Source of the DNA: an uncultured Acidimicrobiales bacterium
GTDB lineage: Bacteria > Actinomycetota > Acidimicrobiia > Acidimicrobiales > Aldehydirespiratoraceae
Assembly (NCBI GenBank): GCA_938091985.1
Contig: CALKOE010000274.1
Coordinates: forward strand, 1 to 6,429
Reading direction: 5' to 3'
Length of the DNA: 6,429 bases
Each line of letters starts with the position of its first letter. Position 1 is the stretch's first letter. Positions 1 through 5,476 of this stretch are shown piece after piece. A model generated the notes under the pieces. The model searched no databases. It was not told where the DNA came from and saw only the letters and a program-made list of their open reading frames with translations. The translations under genes were made by a program, and so were the position numbers.

Positions 1-126
1 GAGCCACGCGGATGCCGCGCCCAGCGCCGTGTACGTGCCGCCGACCCACTCGCCCCACGGCGCCGCCGGCAGGATGACGTCGGCGTAGAGGTTGTTCGGA
101 GCGTCCTTGTAGATCTCCTGCGCCAC
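1..126 (-). CDS. Molybdopterin-dependent oxidoreductase, internal fragment (both ends missing)
   Basis: Read on the minus strand, these bases give an uninterrupted 42-residue peptide that starts VAQEIYKDAPNNLY and runs into ADVILPAAPWGE at about 84-49, followed by GGTYT. An 'ADVVLPA...E..GT' segment is a hallmark of the catalytic subunits of the DMSO-reductase superfamily (formate dehydrogenase, nitrate reductase and related bis-MGD enzymes), which carry a molybdenum or tungsten cofactor. The remainder of the gene would lie left of the window. The usual follow-on of an N..R/ERR-type stretch after GT is not seen; here it reads ALGAASAWL. Beyond base 130 the frame stays open for a while but no longer looks like the family, and the plus strand takes over with an unrelated transporter protein. 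So this is a cut gene, not a complete one. The specific substrate cannot be told from such a short piece, and a chance antisense reading is possible but unlikely given the motif. Confidence 0.5.
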   Translation of the reverse strand, partial: MAQEIYKDAPNNLYADVILPAAPWGEWVGGTYTALGAASAWL

Positions 127-127
127 G

Positions 128-865
128 GTGAAGGTCTTCGTGATGGCCGGTCTCGCCGACGAAGCCAGCCACGACTCGGTCATCCAACAAATCGAAGACA
201 AGGGCATCGAAGTCGTGGGCGAAGGCATCATCGTCGCCCCCGACGGCGACACCGCGGCGCAGGACGACGAGCTCGGCATCATCACCGAGCGGATCAAGGA
301 ACTCGAAGCGACTGCCGTCTACATCCACGGCAACCCCGCATCGAGCATCCGCGGTCTCTCCGATGCCGGCCTCAACACCGAGCTCGCCATCTGGACCAAC
401 AACCCGTCCGGACTCAACAACCTCGGCTCCACCATTGCGGACCGCTCGGTCGCCAATGGCGTGCTAACTGTCTCGGGTCCCGATGACAACTTCATCTGGG
501 AAGACCCGGCCTACCAGTCGGAGTGCAGCGAGGTCGTCGCCGCAGCGATTCCCGACGCCGACATCCGGCCGCCGCTGGACTACGCAGAGGAAGAAGAAAA
601 CCTCTTCAACGGCATCCGCTACGGCTGCCGCTTGATCGCCCTCTTCGTGGCGATCGCAGAGGCTGCCGGCGCCGATCTCACCCAGGAGTCCTTCCAGGCC
701 GGCGCTGAGTCGCTCAGCGACTTCTCGTTCCCGGGCTCGCCTTCGGCATCACTCTCGGCCGACAAGCTGTTTGCCGATGATCTGTTCTCGCTCGCCGAGT
801 ACGACAACGACGCAGGCGATGGCCAGGCCGTACCGCTCGGCGATCTCGTCGACATCTTCTCGTAG
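128..865 (+). CDS. ABC transporter substrate-binding protein, branched-chain amino-acid type, N-terminally truncated
   Basis: The 245-residue product matches the second half of a Peripla_BP_6-type (LivJ-like) solute receptor, an extracytoplasmic protein that delivers a small solute to an ABC permease. It opens directly in a lobe-2 strand and helix (KVFVMAGLADEASHDSVIQQ), continues with an EGIIV strand, the 'AVYIHGNP' strand near residues 63-70 that precedes a ligand-contact loop, and ends with a typical helical region (NGIRYGCRL... AIAEAAGADLTQESFQAG, about 161-192). Full receptors are about 380-430 residues, so roughly 170-190 residues are missing, including the signal peptide and lobe 1. 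The GTG at 128 is only the first available start: there is no ribosome-binding site before it, and the same frame has stops at 86-88 and 110-112. Cys133 and Cys167 could form a disulfide, as expected of an exported protein. The ligand is unknown. As it stands the product could not be exported or fold, so treat it as a fragment joined to foreign sequence. Confidence 0.75.
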   Translation: MKVFVMAGLADEASHDSVIQQIEDKGIEVVGEGIIVAPDGDTAAQDDELGIITERIKELEATAVYIHGNPASSIRGLSDAGLNTELAIWTNNPSGLNNLGSTIADRSVANGVLTVSGPDDNFIWEDPAYQSECSEVVAAAIPDADIRPPLDYAEEEENLFNGIRYGCRLIALFVAIAEAAGADLTQESFQAGAESLSDFSFPGSPSASLSADKLFADDLFSLAEYDNDAGDGQAVPLGDLVDIFS

Positions 866-881
866 TCAAGAACGCGAGTCA

Positions 882-918
882 GAAGATGTAGCGGGGGTCT
901 GACCCCCGCTACATCTTC
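882..918. terminator. Perfect 18-bp dyad in convergent gap; terminator-like or REP-like palindrome
   Basis: The arm GAAGATGTAGCGGGGGTC (882-899) is followed by one base (T900) and its exact reverse complement (901-918). As RNA it would fold into a very stable stem with a small terminal loop around GUCUGAC. It lies 16 bases after the substrate-binding protein stop, in the gap between converging genes, and has no T-run on either side. It could block transcription from both directions. Alternatively it is a copy of a dispersed palindromic repeat, since GGGGGTCTGACCCCC cores resemble REP-type elements found elsewhere in bacteria. Only one copy is in this window. Confidence 0.6.
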
Positions 919-941
919 GGACCGATTCAGAATTCGGGTTC

Positions 942-983
942 GAAGCGGGGGAAGCGGAAACGCTCCCCCGCTTCTGCCGTTTT
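942..983 (+). terminator. Rho-independent-type terminator with GAAA tetraloop
   Basis: The left arm GAAGCGGGGGAAGCG (942-956) pairs with CGCTCCCCCGCTTC (961-974), with one bulged A at 952/953. The loop is GAAA (957-960), a GNRA tetraloop closed by G-C. A short T-run (980-983) follows six bases after the stem. This fits an intrinsic terminator for plus-strand transcription coming out of the substrate-binding protein. On the minus strand the same stem is followed by no T-run, so its effect on the operon ending at 1004 is uncertain. It is the second strong hairpin in the same gap. Confidence 0.65.
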
Positions 984-1003
984 CGACCAGTGCGACGAGG
1001 ACG

Positions 1004-1375
1004 TCACGGGTAGACCTCGGGCTGATCGAGCGGGATGTTGAGCCACTCCACAATCTGCCGCACCGTCTCGTAGGCCTCCTTGCGGGCCTCGTCGGTGTCG
1101 GCCTCCTCCGCGGCCAAGAACGGTTCACGCAACCGTCGTGCCATGCGCGGGCCGAGTTCGAGCAGCCCACCGCTGCCTTCAGTCGCCCACTTCGCCAGGA
1201 CGTAGTGGACGAGCGCGCCGAGCGGCACGTCGATTGCGTTGCTCAGATTGCCCAGGGTCGACAGAGGGTCGAGGTGGGCATAGGCCGCGATGTCGGTCTT
1301 GAAGTTGGCATCGGCGTCGTCGGCCGGCCACGTCCCCGCCCACCCCTCGATGCGGATCAGGTTGTCGTCAGTCAC
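1004..1375 (-). CDS. Small conserved hypothetical protein coupled to zwf (possibly DUF6027-like)
   Basis: This soluble product of about 123 residues has no signal peptide or membrane segment. It begins with IRIEGWAGTWPADDADANFK, then a conserved-looking helical core (AHLDPLSTLGNLSNAIDVPLGALVHYVLAKW), and ends in an acidic and basic helical stretch (REPFLAAEEADTDEARKEAYETVRQIVEWL). The core phrase 'LSTLGNLSNAIDVPLGALVHYVLAKW' looks like a helix-turn-helix-like fold, in the way 'L..L...ldvp.g.l' does in small XRE-type regulators. From memory it resembles a small actinobacterial family annotated DUF6027, but I cannot verify that. I prefer the GTG at 1375, which overlaps the zwf stop by 8 bases and has AGG just upstream (1381-1379, a short spacing). 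The ATG at 1396 gives 130 residues but has no ribosome-binding site and a 29-base overlap. Its position as third gene after gnd and zwf suggests co-expression with the pentose-phosphate enzymes. The function is unknown; a regulatory or assembly role is only a guess. Confidence 0.8.
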   Translation of the reverse strand: MTDDNLIRIEGWAGTWPADDADANFKTDIAAYAHLDPLSTLGNLSNAIDVPLGALVHYVLAKWATEGSGGLLELGPRMARRLREPFLAAEEADTDEARKEAYETVRQIVEWLNIPLDQPEVYP

Positions 1376-2747
1376 AGTCCTGCCAGCATGCCCCATCGGG
1401 AAGCAGCCGATCGGCTTCGGTGGGGCCCCACGAGCCCCGCTCGTACAACGCGACCGGAGGCTTGTCGGTCAAGACGTCTTCGACGATGCGCCACGACTCC
1501 TCGACGCTGTCCTGGCGAGCGAACAAGCGGGCGTCGCCCGCCAGGGCATCACCGAGCAGCCGCTCGTAGGCCTCGGCCGCGCCCACGCCCAGGGCCTCGT
1601 CGTAGTCGACCTCGAGGTCGACCGGACGAGCCATCATCCCGAGCCCGGGCACCTTGGCCTGCATGGTGAGTGTGATGACGTCGTCGGGCTTCATTCGGAA
1701 GCGCAGGACGTTGGCGCTCGGCTCGCCGCCATCGTCGAAGATGGCGCTCGGCGGCTGACGAAATTCGACGACAGCCTCGGTGACCGTTGTGGCCAACCCC
1801 TTCCCGGCGCGGATGATGAACGGCACGCCTGCCCAACGCCAGGAATCGATCTCGAGGCGAACAGCGACGAACGTTTCCGTGTCGGAACCGGGGGCCACAC
1901 CGTCTTCGTCTCGATAGTCGCGGTACTGACCCCGCACGATGTCGGCCGACGTGAGCGACTTGGTCGCCCGCATCACCTTCACCTTCTCGTCCCGCAGCGC
2001 ATCGGGATGTTTCGAGACCGGCGGCTCCATCGCCAGCAGCGCCACGATCTGCAGCAGGTGGTTCTGCACGACATCGCGCAGGGCGCCCACGTCGTCGTAG
2101 AAGCCGCCTCGCCCCTCGATGCCGAACGACTCGGCCATGGTGATCTGTACCGACGCAATGTGGTTGCGGTTCCAGACCGGTTCCAGAATCGAGTTGGCGA
2201 AACGGAAGACCATCAGGTTCTGCACCGGTTCCTTGCCGAGGAAGTGATCGATGCGAAAGACCGACGATTCGTCGAAGTGCTTGTGGAGAATCTCGTTGAG
2301 CTCGACCGCGGACGCGTGGTCACGACCGAACGGCTTCTCGACAACGATGCGCCCGCCCTCGTTGAGCCCGACACGGGCGAGCCCCGCGGCGACATCGTCG
2401 AAGAGGGCGGGAGGAATCGCGAGATAGGCAACCGGGTGTGTCGCCCCGTCGAGTGAGTCGCGGAGACGATCGAACATCGCGGCGTCTCGATAGTCGCCCG
2501 AGACGAATCGCAGCCGGGCGAGCAGTCGAGCGACCACGGCCTCGTCGAGCTCAGGGCCGAACTCTTCGAGTGCAGCCCGGCCGTGCTGCCGGAACCCCTC
2601 GTCGTCGATTTCCGTGCGTCCGACTCCGACGACGGGCACCTCGAGACGGCCGTTGCGCTCGAGTTCGTAGAGGGCAGGGAAGAGCTTGCGCCGCGACAGG
2701 TCGCCGCTGGCGCCGAACAGAACAAGGACATCGCCCGGCGTCGTCAT
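1368..2747 (-). CDS. zwf: Glucose-6-phosphate 1-dehydrogenase
   Basis: This cytosolic enzyme oxidises glucose-6-phosphate to 6-phosphoglucono-1,5-lactone with NAD(P)+, the entry step of the oxidative pentose-phosphate (and Entner-Doudoroff) route. The 459 residues are close to the usual 450-510. An N-terminal Rossmann domain carries GASGDLSRRK (12-21, nucleotide loop and Lys21), then EKPFG (137-141). The substrate signature RIDHFLGKE (165-173) holds Asp167 and phosphate-binding His168. GALRDVVQNH (221-230) supplies His230, equivalent to the catalytic base His240 of the Leuconostoc enzyme. The C-terminal domain includes the RAGKGL loop that contacts substrate. All key residues are present, so it should be active. 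The ATG at 2747 has a good GAGGAG site (2758-2753), and it overlaps the gnd stop as ATGA, so translation is likely coupled. Its own stop overlaps the next small gene. Cofactor preference cannot be settled by eye. Confidence 0.97.
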   Translation of the reverse strand: MTTPGDVLVLFGASGDLSRRKLFPALYELERNGRLEVPVVGVGRTEIDDEGFRQHGRAALEEFGPELDEAVVARLLARLRFVSGDYRDAAMFDRLRDSLDGATHPVAYLAIPPALFDDVAAGLARVGLNEGGRIVVEKPFGRDHASAVELNEILHKHFDESSVFRIDHFLGKEPVQNLMVFRFANSILEPVWNRNHIASVQITMAESFGIEGRGGFYDDVGALRDVVQNHLLQIVALLAMEPPVSKHPDALRDEKVKVMRATKSLTSADIVRGQYRDYRDEDGVAPGSDTETFVAVRLEIDSWRWAGVPFIIRAGKGLATTVTEAVVEFRQPPSAIFDDGGEPSANVLRFRMKPDDVITLTMQAKVPGLGMMARPVDLEVDYDEALGVGAAEAYERLLGDALAGDARLFARQDSVEESWRIVEDVLTDKPPVALYERGSWGPTEADRLLPDGACWQDCD

Positions 2748-3769
2748 GCGTTCTCCTCAGCTGACTTCTCGAGATGGCCGCCGAACGCGTGGCGCATGGC
2801 GGACAGCACCTTGCCGGCTGTCTCGTCGTTGCCTCGACTGGCGAATCGCTGGTGCACCGCGGCAGTGAGCACTGCGGCGGGCACACCGACATCGATCGCC
2901 GCCTGCGCAGTCCAGCGCCCCTCACCGGAATCGCTGACGCGACCCTCGTAGGCCGACAATTCCGGATCATTCGCGAGCGCGCCGGCCGTGAGGTCGAGCA
3001 GCCAAGACCCGACGACCGAACCCCGCCGCCACACCTCGGTGATCGCCGCGAGGTCGAGGTCGTAGCGATAGGCCGCCGGATCTCGCAGCGGGGCCGTCTC
3101 GGCATCAGCCTCACGATCGAGAGCACCGAGGTTGGCGTGGTCCAAGAGGTTGAGGCCTTCGGCGATGGCGGCCATCATCCCGTATTCGATGCCGTTGTGG
3201 ACCATCTTCACGAAATGGCCGGCGCCGCTCGGGCCGCAATGCAGCCACCCCTTCTCGGCAGGGACCAACTCGCCGGTGCGGCCCGGGGTACGCGGAGCAG
3301 CTTCGACGCCAGGAGCGATCGTGTCGAGAATCGGCTCCAGGCCGGCAACCACATCCGCCGGTCCGCCGACCATCAGGCAGTAGCCGCGTTCGAGACCGTG
3401 GACGCCGCCCGAGGTACCGATGTCGACCAGGCTGATGCCTCGCTCGGCGAGGTCGGCGCCCAGCGCGAGGTCGTCGTTCCAGTTCGAGTTGCCGCCGTCG
3501 ATGATCACATCGCCTGCGTCGAGCACCTCCGCCACCCCCTGGATCACCCTGCCGGTGACGCCGGCGGGCACCATCACCCAGACCACTCGGGGTGTTGGGA
3601 GTGCAGCGGCGAGCTCGGCCAACGTCGGAGCGCCGATTGCCCCCTCGTCGACAAGCGCGTCGATCGTTGCCGCATCGAGGTCGTTGACGACGACCTCATG
3701 CCCTCCGGCCATGAGACGGCGACTTAGGTCGCCGCCCATCCGGCCGAGGCCGACCATCGCGATTCTCAT
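2744..3769 (-). CDS. gnd: 6-phosphogluconate dehydrogenase, decarboxylating, short (probably NAD+) type
   Basis: This cytosolic enzyme converts 6-phosphogluconate to ribulose-5-phosphate and CO2 with reduction of a nicotinamide cofactor. The product has 341 residues, matching the short bacterial class (about 300-340, YqeC/GndA-like) rather than the 470-residue classical form. Visible motifs are the dinucleotide loop GLGRMG (7-12), IDGGNSNWNDD (90-100), the substrate loop GTSGGVHGLERGYCLMVGG (118-136), and the catalytic stretch GHFVKMVHNGIEYG (184-197) with Lys188, Asn192 and Glu195. The remainder is the all-helical C-terminal dimerisation domain. After the second beta strand it has VVVNDLD (Asp30, Asp32) where NADP enzymes carry Asn-Arg-Ser/Thr, which points to NAD+ use (inference). 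The ATG at 3769 follows GGAGAG (3780-3775) at a 5-base spacing. It is the first gene of the operon, with zwf overlapping its stop by 4 bases. Confidence 0.96.
   Translation of the reverse strand: MRIAMVGLGRMGGDLSRRLMAGGHEVVVNDLDAATIDALVDEGAIGAPTLAELAAALPTPRVVWVMVPAGVTGRVIQGVAEVLDAGDVIIDGGNSNWNDDLALGADLAERGISLVDIGTSGGVHGLERGYCLMVGGPADVVAGLEPILDTIAPGVEAAPRTPGRTGELVPAEKGWLHCGPSGAGHFVKMVHNGIEYGMMAAIAEGLNLLDHANLGALDREADAETAPLRDPAAYRYDLDLAAITEVWRRGSVVGSWLLDLTAGALANDPELSAYEGRVSDSGEGRWTAQAAIDVGVPAAVLTAAVHQRFASRGNDETAGKVLSAMRHAFGGHLEKSAEENA
2751..2758 (-). promoter_or_regulatory. Ribosome-binding site of zwf, inside the end of gnd
   Basis: The minus-strand sequence GAGGAGAA lies inside the last codons of gnd, and GGAG is 5 bases before the zwf ATG. 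Together with the ATGA overlap it fixes the zwf start and suggests that ribosomes finishing gnd re-initiate on zwf. Confidence 0.7.
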
Positions 3770-3842
3770 GAGAGCTCTCCTGTCAGGGGTGTCGTCGACA
3801 TCCTCTCACCCACAACTCCTCAGAACGTGCGAGTCTTCCCGT
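3770..3842. promoter_or_regulatory. Divergent intergenic region between the gnd operon and the acyl-CoA synthetase
   Basis: These 73 bases must hold, or overlap, the promoters of two divergent transcripts. The gnd ribosome-binding site GGAGAG (3780-3775) sits within the palindrome GAGAGCTCTC (3770-3779). A second small dyad, TGTCG-T-CGACA (3790-3800), could be a half-site pair for a regulator. I see no convincing -35/-10 pair on either strand, which is common in high-GC actinobacteria. No ribosome-binding site precedes the ATG at 3843 on the plus strand, so that gene may be translated from a leaderless transcript. The assignment as a promoter region rests on gene arrangement, not on recognised boxes. 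Confidence 0.4.
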
Positions 3843-5411
3843 ATGAAAGAGCTCATTTACCAACGCACGTTTCTTCCCGCGGCTGAGCAGTACGCCGACC
3901 GCACCGCCATCATCTCCGGCGACTACTCCGCGACGTATCGCCAGCACGCTGATCGTGTGCTCCAGCTGACCAAGGCGCTCGGAGAACGACTCGATCTGAC
4001 CCACTCCGATCGCTATGCGGTGATGGCCCTCAACAGCCACGAATACTTCGAGCTGTACCACGCTGCGTTCCTCGGCGGCGGAGTGATCAATCCACTCAAC
4101 CTGCGCCTGGCCGGGAAGGAGCTGGACTACATCATCCGCGACTCCGGTACCGAAGTGATCTTCGCCGATCAGTTCTTCGCCGCGGCGATCGCCCAAGCTC
4201 TGGCCGATTCCGACGAGCCGAACCATGTCCGCCAGATCGTGCTCATCGGCGACGGCGACGTTCCCCACGACATGAAGTACGACGACCTCATCGCCGGTAT
4301 GGACATCGTCGAACCGACCGAGCCCGAGGAAGAAGACCCCGTCATCCTCATGTACACCGGCGGCACCACCGGACTACCGAAGGGCGTCTTGCTCGACAAT
4401 CGGGCCGAGATTCTCAACATGTACCACGTGTCAATGATGTTCGGCTTCGCCGATGACGCCGTGAACCTCGTGCAGACGCCGATGTTCCATGCAGCCTCGA
4501 TGGCGGCAATTCTCGGCACGCCGACAAGCGGCGGCACCGCCGTCACCTTGCCGATGTTCGACCCTGGCGCAGTGATGTCACTCATCGAAGCCCACGGCGT
4601 CACCCAGACGATGATGGTTCCGACAATGATCGGCATGATGCTCCAGCATCCCGAGTTCGCTCCCGAGCGGATCGCGTCGCTGCAGCAGCTGATCTATGGC
4701 GCGTCGCCCATGCCCGCAGCAATCCTCGACAAGATCATCACGATGTTCCCCGAGCTCGAGATCCTCCAGGGCTACGGGATGACCGAATGCTCTTCGGTCC
4801 TCACCATCCTCGGACCTGAGCAACACGTCCCCGGCGGCGAGCGACTCCGTTCGGCTGGTCGCGCCGTACCCGGCGTGTCACTGTCCATCCGAGACGACAG
4901 CGGCACGGCCCTCGCCACCGGCGAAACGGGCGAGGTGTGGGCTCGTGGAGGCAACTTCATGCAGAAGTACTGGAACAAGACCGAAGCAACCGAAGAGGTC
5001 TTCGAGGGCGGCTGGTACCACACGGGCGATGCCGGCTATCTCGACGCTGAGGGCTATCTGTTCCTTGTCGACCGGGTGAAGGACATGATCGTCACCGGCG
5101 GCGAGAACGTGTATTCGGCCGAGGTCGAGAGCGCGCTCTCGCAGCACCCCGCGGTCGAACAGGTCGCCGTGATCGGCATTCCGCACGAGATGTGGGGCGA
5201 GCAAGTCCACGCAGTCGTCGTGTTGGCGGCCGGGACAGAAGCGACCGAGGAAGAACTCCAGGCCTTCGCGAAGGAATCGATCGCGGGCTACAAGGTGCCG
5301 AAATCAGTCGAGTTCCGAAGCGATCCCCTCCCGTTGTCGGGCGCCATGAAGGTCTTGAAGAAGGACCTGCGGGCGCCCTACTGGGAAGGTCACGGCCGCG
5401 GCGTGAACTAG
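3843..5411 (+). CDS. Acyl-CoA synthetase / fatty-acid CoA ligase (AMP-forming)
   Basis: This enzyme activates a carboxylic acid with ATP to an acyl-adenylate and then forms the acyl-CoA thioester. The 522-residue product has the adenylate-forming (ANL) order: an N-terminal acyl domain, the P-loop YTGGTTGLPKG (171-181), a middle segment with TPMFHAA (212-218), QGYGMTE (309-315), YHTGD (392-396), the hinge and A8 block DRVKDMIVTGGENVYSAEVE (410-429), and a C-terminal domain ending in LPLSGAMKVLKKDLR with probable catalytic Lys503. The usual glycine before that lysine is Met here. The overall look is that of FadD-type medium- or long-chain ligases, but the substrate could equally be an aromatic or other carboxylate. 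The true start is the ATG at 3843: the frame stays open back to 3420 only because it runs antisense over gnd. No ribosome-binding site is visible before this ATG. There is no signal peptide. It is alone on its strand, divergent from gnd and convergent with the amidohydrolase. Confidence 0.93.
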   Translation: MKELIYQRTFLPAAEQYADRTAIISGDYSATYRQHADRVLQLTKALGERLDLTHSDRYAVMALNSHEYFELYHAAFLGGGVINPLNLRLAGKELDYIIRDSGTEVIFADQFFAAAIAQALADSDEPNHVRQIVLIGDGDVPHDMKYDDLIAGMDIVEPTEPEEEDPVILMYTGGTTGLPKGVLLDNRAEILNMYHVSMMFGFADDAVNLVQTPMFHAASMAAILGTPTSGGTAVTLPMFDPGAVMSLIEAHGVTQTMMVPTMIGMMLQHPEFAPERIASLQQLIYGASPMPAAILDKIITMFPELEILQGYGMTECSSVLTILGPEQHVPGGERLRSAGRAVPGVSLSIRDDSGTALATGETGEVWARGGNFMQKYWNKTEATEEVFEGGWYHTGDAGYLDAEGYLFLVDRVKDMIVTGGENVYSAEVESALSQHPAVEQVAVIGIPHEMWGEQVHAVVVLAAGTEATEEELQAFAKESIAGYKVPKSVEFRSDPLPLSGAMKVLKKDLRAPYWEGHGRGVN

Positions 5412-5425
5412 CAGCGCCCCTTCCC

Positions 5426-5476
5426 GATCTGCGTCGACTTGTCCGCTCTCCGGAGTGGGGCAAGTCGGCACAGATC
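5426..5476. terminator. Imperfect hairpin between converging acyl-CoA synthetase and amidohydrolase genes
   Basis: The left arm GATCTGCGTCGACTTG (5426-5441) pairs with CAAGTCGGCACAGATC (5461-5476), with one C-A mismatch and one G-U wobble. The 19-base interior contains the small palindrome CTCCGGAG (5448-5455) and a possible CC/GG closure. The right arm runs into the amidohydrolase stop codon (5475-5477). There is no T-run on either strand, so bidirectional termination is likely from position but not proven. Confidence 0.5.

Noticed and set aside
866..1003. CRISPR-like or riboswitch structure in the convergent gap
   Set aside because: There are only two non-identical hairpins, with no spaced direct repeats, and the position downstream of both genes fits terminators or a palindromic repeat rather than a 5' regulatory element.
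619..1170. 183-residue minus-strand frame spanning the end of the transporter gene and the hairpins
   Set aside because: It runs through both inverted repeats and antisense to two better-supported genes, with Ser/Arg/Pro-rich composition.
1290..2456. 388-residue open frame on the plus strand opposite zwf
   Set aside because: Low-complexity His/Arg/Val/Asp-rich translation typical of the antisense of a GC-rich gene; zwf on the other strand has every catalytic motif.
2774..3727. 317-residue open frame on the plus strand opposite gnd
   Set aside because: It mirrors gnd codons with no recognisable domain; gnd is unequivocal.
3420..3842. Upstream extension of the acyl-CoA synthetase frame by 141 residues
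   Set aside because: The segment is Ser/Arg/Pro-rich, lies antisense to gnd, and shows no domain; family homology begins at the ATG at 3843.
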